NCBI RefSeq assembly: GCF_001641615.1
Contig: NZ_LRRU01000022.1
Span: forward strand, 511,733 to 575,732
Reading direction: 5' to 3'
DNA length: 64,000 nucleotides
DNA from: Pseudoalteromonas gelatinilytica
GTDB taxonomy: Bacteria; Pseudomonadota; Gammaproteobacteria; Enterobacterales; Alteromonadaceae
Part shown: one piece after another, positions 53,547-62,169 of the stretch
How positions within the stretch are numbered: position 1 is the first letter of the stretch
Layout of the letters: each line of letters begins with the position of its first letter
The notes under the pieces: generated by a model
Databases searched by the model: none
The model's input: the letters and a program-made list of their open reading frames with translations, nothing else
What the model was told of the DNA's origin: nothing
Translations under genes and position numbers: made by a program

Positions 53547-53960
53547 GTGGGCATAGAAAAGGAAAGACCGATCTCAGTTCCTGAGCGTACGGTAAATCGA
53601 CCGCGACCAACCATTTTGGTCGTCGATGATGAATATTTTAATTTTGAAATGCTCAAAGCAAGCCTTGGGAATGAGTTTTCGTTAAGCTATGCAAACTCAG
53701 GCACATCGTGCTTAACATCGGCTATTGCTGAGCCGCCGGATGCTATACTACTCGATGTGTGTATGCCGGGCTTAGATGGTTATGATACCTGCCGATTACT
53801 AAAAAACACCCCAGAAACAGAGCAAATTCCTGTTGTCATGGTGTCTGGTCTTGAAACCGAGCTTGAACAAAAAGCGGGGTTTGATGCCGGTTGCGACGCC
53901 TATGTAGTGAAGCCTTTTTCTGTTAAAACATTAATAGAGAAAATAAAAACACTGGTATAG
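53547..53960 (+). CDS. Stand-alone response-regulator receiver protein
   Basis: This receiver-domain protein has 137 residues from GTG 53547. AAAAGGAG ends 5 nt before it, so this start is preferred to ATG 53529, from which the frame is also open. After a basic lead (RTVNRPRP) the receiver fold has TILVVDDEYFNFEML (acidic pocket), phospho-acceptor Asp in AILLDVCMPGLDGYD and the conserved Lys in YVVKPFS. There is no output domain, so it must act by protein contact or as a phosphate shuttle. It is followed by a PilZ gene 8 nt later, and the two likely form an operon. The receiver of the HD-GYP regulator at 56.6 kb is similar. Confidence 0.88.
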   Translation: MGIEKERPISVPERTVNRPRPTILVVDDEYFNFEMLKASLGNEFSLSYANSGTSCLTSAIAEPPDAILLDVCMPGLDGYDTCRLLKNTPETEQIPVVMVSGLETELEQKAGFDAGCDAYVVKPFSVKTLIEKIKTLV

Positions 53961-53968
53961 GAGGCCAT

Positions 53969-54265
53969 ATGTTTCATGAGGAGAAACGCGATTTTCGCCG
54001 CATGCAAATTCATACCCCTGCAAAACTAATCCCATTAGATGCAGTTAATGGCGAAGAAATTCAGGTGACGTGCACTGATTTAAGTGCAACAGGGCTGGCA
54101 ATTCACCTTGATGAAGTTTTAGAAATAGGCAGTCTTTATCGGGTGTTAATTGCTTCTACAAGTACAGCAATTACTTCGTTTGATGCCACAGCTAAAGTTG
54201 TGCGAGCAACCAAGGAGCAAGATGGCTCCTTGAGTGCCGGTTTAGAAATTGTAAATTTTAACTAG
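53969..54265 (+). CDS. PilZ-domain protein
   Basis: This 98-residue protein is a single PilZ domain, the usual cyclic-di-GMP receptor fold. The binding signatures are present: EKRDFRRMQIHTPAKLI has the RxxxR-type motif at residues 6-11, and CTDLSATGLAIHL has the D/NxSxxG motif near residue 37. A good AGGAGG precedes the ATG. It lies directly behind the receiver-only protein and converges on rlmI, with which it shares the last 4 nt. An adaptor role coupling c-di-GMP to motility or adhesion is an inference. Confidence 0.85.
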   Translation: MFHEEKRDFRRMQIHTPAKLIPLDAVNGEEIQVTCTDLSATGLAIHLDEVLEIGSLYRVLIASTSTAITSFDATAKVVRATKEQDGSLSAGLEIVNFN

Positions 54266-55452
54266 TAAACCTTACAGATCAGGCCTTTAAGATAAAAGCC
54301 TTCTGGGTAGCTGCCAGCAATTGGGTGGTCGGCAGCTTGGTTCAGTCGTTCCATAATTAATAAGTCTTTACCTGCATCAAGGGCTGCATCCGCAACCACT
54401 TTTTGAAATAAATTTTGTTCCATTAATCCAGAGCACGAGAAGGTAAGTAAAGTGCCACCTGGTTTTAAGATTTGCATCGCAATCATATTAATATCTTTAT
54501 AACCACGGCAAGCACCGGTTAACTGCGCTTTGTTGTCAGCAAATTTTGGTGGATCCATAACGATAGTATCAAATTGCACACCTTCATCGCGGTATTGGCG
54601 CAATAACTTAAAGACATCTTGTTTCACGAAATCAACTTTCGATAAATCAAGGTTGTTATGCTCAACGTTACGCTTAGCCGTATCGAGCGCTGGCTGCGAT
54701 ACATCGACGTTAGTAACGTGTTTACAACCGCCACGCAAAGCATAGAGCGAGAAAGTACCTGTGTAGCTAAAGCAGTTTAATACTGTTTTGTCTTTAACAA
54801 AGCGCTCAAGGGCTGCACGGCTATCACGTTGGTCTAAGTAAAAGCCAGTTTTGTGGCCTTCAAGAATGTCTACCTCGAGTTTTAAGCCATTTTCTTCAAT
54901 GATGACTGGCTCAGTTGGTTCCTTGCCCCAAAGTAGGCCCTTGATTGGCTCAAGGCCTTCTTTGGTGCGAACATCAACGTCCGAACGTTCATAAATATCG
55001 CAGCCTGGGAAAATCGTCATTAGTGCAGCAACAATTTCACCTTTATGGCGCTCTGCACCGGCACTAAGCAGTTGGCACACCAATACATTATCAAATTTAT
55101 CGATAGTGATGCCTGGCAAGTAGTCAGATTCTGCAGCGCTTAAACGAAAACCTGTTAAGCCGCCTTCGCTGATCACCTGTTCGCGCGCAGCATAGGCACG
55201 GCGCAAACGTTTTTCAAAAAATGCTTGGTCAATAACTTCGTTTTGATCGAAGCTCCATACGCGAGCGCGAATTTGCGATTGCGGGCTGTAAGCTGCAATC
55301 GCTAAAAACTTACCGTCATTGTCATAGATAGTGACAGTGTCACCTAGTCCTGGCTTACCTTTTACTTTTTTAATGGCTTTTGAGAACACCCATGGGTGTT
55401 TTCTTTTTAATGATTTTTCTCGTCCAGCTTGCAGGTAAATAGCAGATGACAT
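54262..55452 (-). CDS. rlmI: 23S rRNA m5C1962 methyltransferase RlmI
   Basis: RlmI has 396 residues, the same length as the E. coli enzyme, when started at ATG 55452 rather than at the upstream ATG 55512. An N-terminal PUA domain (AGREKSLKRKHPWVFSKAIK, residues about 8-30) is followed by an EEHD-like linker and the Rossmann methyltransferase with NCFSYTGTFSLYALRGG. DPPKF and FSCSG follow, the latter carrying a cysteine. It methylates 23S rRNA during large-subunit assembly. Its stop TAG and that of the convergent PilZ gene occupy the same CTAG. Confidence 0.95.
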   Translation of the reverse strand: MSSAIYLQAGREKSLKRKHPWVFSKAIKKVKGKPGLGDTVTIYDNDGKFLAIAAYSPQSQIRARVWSFDQNEVIDQAFFEKRLRRAYAAREQVISEGGLTGFRLSAAESDYLPGITIDKFDNVLVCQLLSAGAERHKGEIVAALMTIFPGCDIYERSDVDVRTKEGLEPIKGLLWGKEPTEPVIIEENGLKLEVDILEGHKTGFYLDQRDSRAALERFVKDKTVLNCFSYTGTFSLYALRGGCKHVTNVDVSQPALDTAKRNVEHNNLDLSKVDFVKQDVFKLLRQYRDEGVQFDTIVMDPPKFADNKAQLTGACRGYKDINMIAMQILKPGGTLLTFSCSGLMEQNLFQKVVADAALDAGKDLLIMERLNQAADHPIAGSYPEGFYLKGLICKVY

Positions 55453-55587
55453 AGGGATTCTCGCGTCAAACAAAAGGGGGCATAGTTTAATGAAGCACTG
55501 GCAAACATACAATGAATGTTTTGAACAAATCCAGTAAGCACGCTAAAGTAAGCATAATTTCAATCAGTTAATGGTGATAGCCAGTAT

Positions 55588-56235
55588 ATGCAGCCAGAAA
55601 TAGACTTTGCAGCTTTAGAAACTCAGTGTCGAGACTTTATTTTGTCTTTACTCCATGCCGATGTCGCACACGATATTAGTCATATTGAGCGAGTAGTGAG
55701 GGTTGCAAAACAATTATGTATTGCCGAGCAGGCAGAAATGACTGTGGTGTTACCCGCAGCTTGGTTACATGATTGTGTTGCGGTTGCAAAAAACCACCCA
55801 GACAGGGCAAAAGCATCGACCATGGCTGCAGATAAGGCGTTAAGTTTTTTAGCTTCAATTAATTATCCTGAGCAGTATTTTAGTGCTATTCATCATGCTA
55901 TTGCGGCACATAGCTTTAGTGCCAATATCAAAGTCCAAAGTGTCGAAGCGCAAATTGTGCAAGACGCGGATCGAATGGATGCTTTAGGTGCAATTGGTGT
56001 GAGTCGCTGCATGAAAGTAGGGGGCTCAATTGGTCGTTATCTGTATCATAAAGACGATCCATTTTGCTTAAACCGTGAACCTGACGATACAAAATACACC
56101 CTCGATCATTTTTTCATTAAGCTGTTACACATTAGCGAGAGTATGAACACGCCATCGGCAAAAGATGAAGCTAAACGACGCACAGCTTACATGCTCGAAT
56201 TTTTAGAGCAGTTAAAAACCGAAATTGGTGAGTAA
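55588..56235 (+). CDS. HD-domain phosphohydrolase, YedJ-like
   Basis: This 215-residue protein is an HD-superfamily metal-dependent phosphohydrolase. Its signature is HDISHIERVVRVAKQL near residue 28, WLHDCVAVAKNHPDRAKAS near residue 65 (the HD pair), and VQDADRMDALGAIGVSR near residue 125. Relatives (YedJ-type) act on nucleotides or other phosphoesters; the substrate is unknown. It is followed within 2 nt by a VOC gene, suggesting an operon. Confidence 0.88.
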   Translation: MQPEIDFAALETQCRDFILSLLHADVAHDISHIERVVRVAKQLCIAEQAEMTVVLPAAWLHDCVAVAKNHPDRAKASTMAADKALSFLASINYPEQYFSAIHHAIAAHSFSANIKVQSVEAQIVQDADRMDALGAIGVSRCMKVGGSIGRYLYHKDDPFCLNREPDDTKYTLDHFFIKLLHISESMNTPSAKDEAKRRTAYMLEFLEQLKTEIGE

Positions 56236-56236
56236 C

Positions 56237-56629
56237 ATGGCTATTCCATCTTTATGTGGTGTTGATCATTGCCACTTAAATGTTGATGATTTATCGGCTG
56301 CGCTAAAGTGGTATCAGCAAGTACTTGGTTTTAATGTGGTACCAGAACTCGCATTTTGGGATGAAGGACAAGGGCCTTTAACCTTAGAAGATCAAGCAAA
56401 GACGATTCGTTTAGCACTCTTTGAAGCAGACGGTAGAAGCAAAGGAATTGCCTTTGGCGCAAATGCAGCACAGTTTTTAGCATGGCTTGAGCATCTCGCT
56501 CAATTTGATGTTAAAACCCTTGTTGCTGACCATGGTGTTACTTTTTCAATGTATTTTAAAGATTGTGCTGGAAACAGCCATGAAATTACTTCGCATGATT
56601 ACGATGCAATTAAACAAGGCCTCAAATGA
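56237..56629 (+). CDS. VOC (glyoxalase/bleomycin-resistance) family protein
   Basis: This 130-residue protein has the beta-alpha-beta VOC fold: VDHCHLNVDDLSAALKWYQQVLGF near residues 10-32, with a metal-ligand His in DHCHL, and the second half ending GNSHEITSHDY. Members include glyoxalases, dioxygenases and resistance proteins, so no exact activity is named. ATG 56237 is chosen over the upstream TTG 56225; GGTGA is the likely ribosome site. Its first base lies 1 nt past the HD hydrolase stop. Confidence 0.82.
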   Translation: MAIPSLCGVDHCHLNVDDLSAALKWYQQVLGFNVVPELAFWDEGQGPLTLEDQAKTIRLALFEADGRSKGIAFGANAAQFLAWLEHLAQFDVKTLVADHGVTFSMYFKDCAGNSHEITSHDYDAIKQGLK

Positions 56630-56645
56630 GGCCTTTAATACGCTA

Positions 56646-57635
56646 TTAGCGGGTATAAGTGTTTTTGATTTCTATGATGCTATCTATTTGGCCGATAAAT
56701 AAATCAACTAGTTGCGGGTCAAAATGCTTACCAGCTTCGTCTTTCAATAAGTCGAGCGCTTCTTCAACCGACCAGGCTTTTTTATAAGGGCGTTTTGAGG
56801 TTAAAGCATCAAACACATCTGCAATGGTGACAATACGCCCTTCAATACTAATTTCTTCGCCTTTCAGGCCATACGGATAACCCGTACCATCCCATTTTTC
56901 ATGGTGTTCAAGGGCAAGCTTATGAGCAAGTTGCAATAACGGCGAAGTTGAGTTCTCTAAAATTTTCGCACCGATTAAGGCATGTTGTTTCATGTGCTCG
57001 TATTCGTTTTCGTTCAAGCGCCCAGGTTTTAATAGTACTGAATCAGGAATGCCTATCTTACCAACATCATGCATCGGCGCTGCCTGTTTAAGCTGTTCGG
57101 CCTCATACTCACTCATGCCATAGGCAAGGGCGAGTACTTTACTGTAGCGGCTCATTCTTGCAATGTGCTCACCGGTGTCGGTGTCTTTATATTCTGCAGC
57201 GCGGCCTAAACGTTGGATCAAATCAATGTGGGCTAATTGCAGTTGCTCAGCTTGAACTAAAGATAAATGATTTTTAACACGCGCTCTGACAATCGCAGGG
57301 CTAATTGGTTTGGTAATATAGTCGACTGCACCTAGAGCAAAGCCTTCAGACTCATCCTGCTCATGGGAAAGTGCGGTAACAAAGATAACAGGAATATGAG
57401 CGGTTTTAGGATTTGCTTTTAATACTTTACAGACTTCGAAGCCGCTCATGTCTGGCATCATAATATCGAGCAAAATCAACTTAGGTGGTTCATTCTCAAT
57501 AAGTTGAAGAGCAAGCTCGCCTGATTTTGCAAACGATAAGCGATAATCGTTAGCGAGTACTTCACGGATCACTTTTAAATTGGCTGGTTCATCATCGACG
57601 ACCAAAATTCTTGCACGTTCTGAGATTTGCGTCAT
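56646..57635 (-). CDS. HD-GYP response regulator (c-di-GMP phosphodiesterase)
   Basis: This 329-residue RpfG-like protein has an N-terminal receiver (RILVVDDEPANLK, phospho-Asp in LILLDIMMPDMSGFE, Lys in YITKPIS) and a C-terminal HD-GYP domain. MHDVGKIGIPDSVLLKPG supplies the HD motif and HHEKWDGTGYPYGLKGEEI the extended GYP motif, so it should hydrolyse c-di-GMP. It is coupled to the upstream kinase by an ATGA overlap. The pair is therefore a two-component system whose output lowers c-di-GMP upon signal. Confidence 0.93.
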   Translation of the reverse strand: MTQISERARILVVDDEPANLKVIREVLANDYRLSFAKSGELALQLIENEPPKLILLDIMMPDMSGFEVCKVLKANPKTAHIPVIFVTALSHEQDESEGFALGAVDYITKPISPAIVRARVKNHLSLVQAEQLQLAHIDLIQRLGRAAEYKDTDTGEHIARMSRYSKVLALAYGMSEYEAEQLKQAAPMHDVGKIGIPDSVLLKPGRLNENEYEHMKQHALIGAKILENSTSPLLQLAHKLALEHHEKWDGTGYPYGLKGEEISIEGRIVTIADVFDALTSKRPYKKAWSVEEALDLLKDEAGKHFDPQLVDLFIGQIDSIIEIKNTYTR

Positions 57636-60600
57636 ACGTGTTCCTTAGCAGCTTGGAGAGTGTGCTTTAAAGCTGATAAAGCAGTGCTTGCTGCATCAAA
57701 GTCAAAGTTTTCAAAATACGCACAAATTTCAACAACCTGATCTTGGTAGGTTGCCGGTGCTTGGGATTGCACCAGGCTTAATAAATCATCGTCTATTTCT
57801 GCATGCTCAGCTTGCGCTTGCAGTGCCTCAATTTGGCTAATAAATGCGCCCAACGACGTTTCGTGTATGGGTTGCTGTTGTGAACTAGACTGCGGCTGAT
57901 CTGCAAGCAATGCAATCAGCGTTTGCCATTCCTGTTCGCACTCGGCAATGAGTGTAGGGAAGCTTTCCTTTTCACGTTCTTTCTCAGCGTTTGATAACAA
58001 GTATAATAATTTTGCGAGGGCTAAATTACCCGCGACTCCTTTAAGAGTATGCAAAATTGCTTTTTGTTCTTCTTCACTGAGCATTGGTTCCGTCAGTCGT
58101 AGAATACTCTGTTGATGATTGCTTAGGAATAAGCCAATTTCCGTATTTAATTTCTCTTTGCTTCCCCACATCAAAACACCTTTGTCGTAGTTGATGTGCT
58201 TTTTCTCATCACCGACTTTATTGTTAGTGATTTTATTTACTTCTAAACCAAGCACTTTCGCAATTTCATGGTTCAGCTGGTTAATATCAACGGGTTTATT
58301 TGCAAAGCCGTTCATACCGGCTTGTTTTGTGGTAATTTTATCTTGTTGTAAAACACTCGCCGTCAACGCGATGATAGGTGTAATTTTTAAGCATCTGATT
58401 TTCTCTATTTCGCGGATTTCTTTACAGGCCGTAATGCCGTCACATTCCGGCATATGAATATCCATTAAAATCACATCAAAGCTTTGCTGTTCAAATGCTG
58501 CAATGGCTTCAAGACCATTTTGAGCCGTACTGATGGTGTGCCCAGCTTGCGATAATAAAATGTTCAGTAGCTCAACATTTTGCTCAATGTCATCAACCAC
58601 TAATATGCGAAGTTTTGGTAAGTTTAATTGATTACAAGTTAGGGTATCGACTTGGCTGATATCACCTTCTTGTAAAGGAAGACTAAAGTAGAAGCAGCTG
58701 CCTTTACCTTCTTCACTAATAGCACCAATTGAACCACCCATTAATTCAACAAGCTGCTTACTGATAGTCGTACCAAGGCCTGTGCCACCAAATCGGCGTG
58801 TCATGGTACCATCGGCTTGTTCAAATGGCTGGAAAATGGCATCTAAGCGGTGCTTGGCTATGCCTATCCCGCTGTCTTGTACTTCGAAAAACAATTGTTT
58901 ATTTTGAGTTTGACTCACCGAAATTGTGACAGACCCTTGCTCTGTAAATTTAATCGCATTACCGATGAGATTATTCATTACTTGGCGAATACGGGACTCA
59001 TCGCCAATATAAATAGGCGCAACATTATCAGCGATAATCAAATCAAGCAGAATATCTTTACGCTTCGCCTCAAGCCAAAAAGTCGAGACGATATTGTCGA
59101 GCAAGGCTTGTAAGTTAAAGTGCTCAGCATGAATATCGAGTTTGCCTTTTTCTAACTTTGCAGAATCTAGTACTTCATTGAGCAAATGCAGCAGTGAGCG
59201 AGCTGATTTATTGACGGTAATAATATGTTTTTGTTGCTCTTTACTAAGAGGACTATCCATTAATATGTCGCTAAAGCCGATTATCGCATTCATTGGCGTG
59301 CGAATTTCATGGCTCATATTTGCCATAAATGATTGTTTTGCTTGTGCTGCGGCTTCAGCTTCTTGCTTAGCCTTTTTGAGTGATTCTTCATATTCGTGAC
59401 GAGCGGTGATATCAATCAGTACACCATCGATCCACTTTTGTTTAGAATCACTATTTTCGTTAATTGTTCCTTGGTCTAAAACCCACACAACTTTGCCATT
59501 TCGATGGCGAATGCGGTACTCAACCGCATATTGGTTTCTTTCAGCTATGGCTTTTTCCATAACTTCATCAATATGCGCTACATCATCGTTATTAATGATT
59601 TGAGCAAATGTAATTTTACCATCAGTAAATTCTTGAGGGCTGTAACCTGTTAAGTCAGAAACACTGGGGCTTATAAACTTCATCGTCCAGTGTTCATCTA
59701 ACAAACAACGAAATACAGCGCCTGGGGTATTGTTCATTAAGGTACGATATTGTTTCTCTTTTTCTTCGAGACTTTGCTGTAGTGCACGTTGCTCTGTTAA
59801 ATCGGTTATAAAGCCAACAAACAGTGTTTCTGCGTTAGGCTGTTTTACTTCACCTAGGCCAAGTCGAATAGGAAATAAATGACCATCTTTGTGCTTTGCA
59901 AACACATTACGGTTAACACCAATCACTTTTTTAACTTCATGCCTGCTACTATCAGCTAAGTAACCATCATGTTGCGCGGCTATGTCGTCGTTCATTAATA
60001 GTTTTACGTTTTTGCCCAGCACTTCGTCTTGGCGCCAACCAAAAATAGTTTCTGCTGATTTATTAAAGCTTAAAATAATGCCATGAATATTAATCGTTAC
60101 GATACCATCTATTGCGGTACCTAAAATGGCATCTAAGCGCGATTCTTCTGCCGATTTTTCTGCCAGTAATAAGCGAAAACGCACCATGCCGTTAATAATC
60201 CCAACCAGAGCAGTCAATAATACGGTAGCAAATGAAACGCTAATGGCGATAAAAGTAAGTTGCGACGTTTGAACGTTTTCAGATAACAAAGGTGAGGTTG
60301 CAACAAAGCGGGTGGCGGCCATTCCCATATAGTGCATACCCGCTACAGCAAAGCCAAAGATAATGGCGCAAATGATGCGGGTTTGTAACACCGTAAGCTT
60401 TTTAAAGTGCTCGCCTAAGTGAAATCGCGCATATAAGCCGACAAAAGATAATGCAACTGCCACCACAATTGATGCTGCAAACCAAGCCGGGTCGTAGCGA
60501 AGAAGTGGACTCATTTGCATAGCGGCCATGCCCGAGTAGTGCATCGCACCAATGCCAGAGCCAAGTAATACAGAGCCAATGAGTAGCTTTATTGTTGTTG

Positions 60601-60961
60601 GTATTTGCTTTAAATCTTTGCGTTTCAAAAATGAAAATGCGGTATAGCAGGCTAAAAATGCAGGAATAAATGAAAAAAATGTCAGTGTAGGGTCGTACTC
60701 CACGGTGGTGCACAGTGAAAAAGCCAGCATGCCGATAAAGTGCATACTCCAAATCCCACCTGACATCACCAAGGCACCTGTTGCACTGCCTAATTTACGG
60801 TACGAATCAAATTGAGTTCTATTTGCTAAATCAATGATATGGAGTGAAAAATAAGCAGCAAAAATAGCCGTAGCAATAGAAAGAGCAACTAAGCTTGAAT
60901 CATAGACACCACTTACTATTAAGCTGGGGTCTTGATCGGTAATAAAAAATTTCGCGAGCAT
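57632..60961 (-). CDS. MHYT-domain hybrid sensor histidine kinase
   Basis: This 1109-residue membrane kinase has an N-terminal MHYT domain of seven helices with repeated MHFIGM/MHYSGM/MHYMGM motifs (residues about 10-240), proposed to bind copper and sense O2, CO or NO. Then come PAS domains (about 270-520), HisKA with His551 in MSHEIRTPMN, HATPase_c (GGTGLGTTISKQL), a receiver (VILMDIHMPECDG) and an HPt domain (ILHTLKGVAGNL). Start ATG 60961 gives the usual MHYT start; the frame is also open to a GTG at 61033. The HD-GYP regulator gene overlaps its stop. Confidence 0.9.
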   Translation of the reverse strand: MLAKFFITDQDPSLIVSGVYDSSLVALSIATAIFAAYFSLHIIDLANRTQFDSYRKLGSATGALVMSGGIWSMHFIGMLAFSLCTTVEYDPTLTFFSFIPAFLACYTAFSFLKRKDLKQIPTTIKLLIGSVLLGSGIGAMHYSGMAAMQMSPLLRYDPAWFAASIVVAVALSFVGLYARFHLGEHFKKLTVLQTRIICAIIFGFAVAGMHYMGMAATRFVATSPLLSENVQTSQLTFIAISVSFATVLLTALVGIINGMVRFRLLLAEKSAEESRLDAILGTAIDGIVTINIHGIILSFNKSAETIFGWRQDEVLGKNVKLLMNDDIAAQHDGYLADSSRHEVKKVIGVNRNVFAKHKDGHLFPIRLGLGEVKQPNAETLFVGFITDLTEQRALQQSLEEKEKQYRTLMNNTPGAVFRCLLDEHWTMKFISPSVSDLTGYSPQEFTDGKITFAQIINNDDVAHIDEVMEKAIAERNQYAVEYRIRHRNGKVVWVLDQGTINENSDSKQKWIDGVLIDITARHEYEESLKKAKQEAEAAAQAKQSFMANMSHEIRTPMNAIIGFSDILMDSPLSKEQQKHIITVNKSARSLLHLLNEVLDSAKLEKGKLDIHAEHFNLQALLDNIVSTFWLEAKRKDILLDLIIADNVAPIYIGDESRIRQVMNNLIGNAIKFTEQGSVTISVSQTQNKQLFFEVQDSGIGIAKHRLDAIFQPFEQADGTMTRRFGGTGLGTTISKQLVELMGGSIGAISEEGKGSCFYFSLPLQEGDISQVDTLTCNQLNLPKLRILVVDDIEQNVELLNILLSQAGHTISTAQNGLEAIAAFEQQSFDVILMDIHMPECDGITACKEIREIEKIRCLKITPIIALTASVLQQDKITTKQAGMNGFANKPVDINQLNHEIAKVLGLEVNKITNNKVGDEKKHINYDKGVLMWGSKEKLNTEIGLFLSNHQQSILRLTEPMLSEEEQKAILHTLKGVAGNLALAKLLYLLSNAEKEREKESFPTLIAECEQEWQTLIALLADQPQSSSQQQPIHETSLGAFISQIEALQAQAEHAEIDDDLLSLVQSQAPATYQDQVVEICAYFENFDFDAASTALSALKHTLQAAKEHV

Positions 60962-61098
60962 AATATTTTTTTGAAACGGCTTGTTATAGCAGTCTAATAC
61001 AAATTGTTCTGAATTTAGAGAAAAACCTATCACTTAAGTACGTAGGATTCAAAACCTTGGCTATATTTAATTAAAAAGGAGTAGTTCGAGGTGGGTAG

Positions 61099-62169
61099 AT
61101 GAGAAGAACCGAGCAAACTTTAGTTGAACAAATGCAAATTAATGATGTAGAAATTCAGCACAGAATGAGTTTATTAGGGCTGACTTCAAACAGTCTCTCA
61201 TCATTATTAAACTACAAGCCCATTATAGAATCAGCCATTGAAAATGTGGTTAATGAGTTTTATAAAAAGCAAACCGAAGTAGATGAAATTTCGTTATTAA
61301 TTGGTGATGCGGATACTTTAACACGGCTCAGAGATGCACAAAGGCAGTATATAATCGATTTATTTTGTGGTCGTTACGAGCATGAATATGTTAACAACCG
61401 TCTACGGATTGGTATGGTGCATAAGCGTATTGGTGTTGAACCTAAGCTTTACTTATCGGCGGTGTGTACTTTAAAAGAACTCATTTTTAATGTGCTTCGC
61501 ACCACAATAAGCAATCAAGATGAGTTAAATCATACCCTTAACATCATTGATAAATTGATTTACTTTGATACGACTTTGGTCTTTGATACTTATATCGACA
61601 GCTTAGTGGGCGAAATTGAAAATGCGAAACGCCGCACCGAAGTCTATGCGAAAGGCCTTGAAGAAAAAGTCGCTCAGCGTACTCAAGAACTTGAGAAGCT
61701 CGCTAAGCTTGACCCACTTACTAACCTCTACAACCGGCGTGTCATGCAAGAGCTATTACAACGCGACCTTGCCAGAGCCAGACGTCACAAATCGCCATTA
61801 ACGGTTGTTTATTTTGATCTCGATGACTTTAAGTCAGTAAATGATACACAAGGGCATTTAAAAGGCGACGAAGTCCTTAAATATATAGGGCAATACTTAC
61901 TTGATAATATTCGCGAGATTGATATACCGTGCCGTTATGGCGGCGATGAATTTTGCATCATCTTACCCGATTGCGAGTTAGATAGCGCCTTTACTATTTG
62001 TGAAAAACTTATAGCCGCATTTGAACAACAATACCCTGAGCTTCATCTAAGTTTTGGTCTTATTGCAGCGCCACTTGATAGCACGGTAGATGCTGAAGAG
62101 TTAATTAATCGAGCCGACAAAAAAATGTATCAGGCAAAAGAGCATAAGGGTTCATACATTATGCGTTAG
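61099..62169 (+). CDS. Globin-coupled diguanylate cyclase
   Basis: This 356-residue enzyme begins with a globin-coupled sensor domain (about residues 1-160). It has a candidate heme-ligating His108 in IGMVHKRIGVEPKLYL, a short helical linker, and a C-terminal GGDEF domain. RYGGDEFCIIL (GGDEF at 281-285) is intact, and the inhibitory I-site RxxD (residues 272-275) lies five residues before it. It should make c-di-GMP under heme-gas control, as E. coli DosC does in response to O2. The gene diverges from the MHYT kinase gene across 137 nt and its stop abuts the potassium-channel gene. Confidence 0.92.
   Translation: MRRTEQTLVEQMQINDVEIQHRMSLLGLTSNSLSSLLNYKPIIESAIENVVNEFYKKQTEVDEISLLIGDADTLTRLRDAQRQYIIDLFCGRYEHEYVNNRLRIGMVHKRIGVEPKLYLSAVCTLKELIFNVLRTTISNQDELNHTLNIIDKLIYFDTTLVFDTYIDSLVGEIENAKRRTEVYAKGLEEKVAQRTQELEKLAKLDPLTNLYNRRVMQELLQRDLARARRHKSPLTVVYFDLDDFKSVNDTQGHLKGDEVLKYIGQYLLDNIREIDIPCRYGGDEFCIILPDCELDSAFTICEKLIAAFEQQYPELHLSFGLIAAPLDSTVDAEELINRADKKMYQAKEHKGSYIMR

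Noticed and set aside
54262..55512. A longer RlmI with 20 extra N-terminal residues
   Set aside because: The extra residues are cysteine-rich and unlike the family, while ATG 55452 gives exactly the E. coli length.
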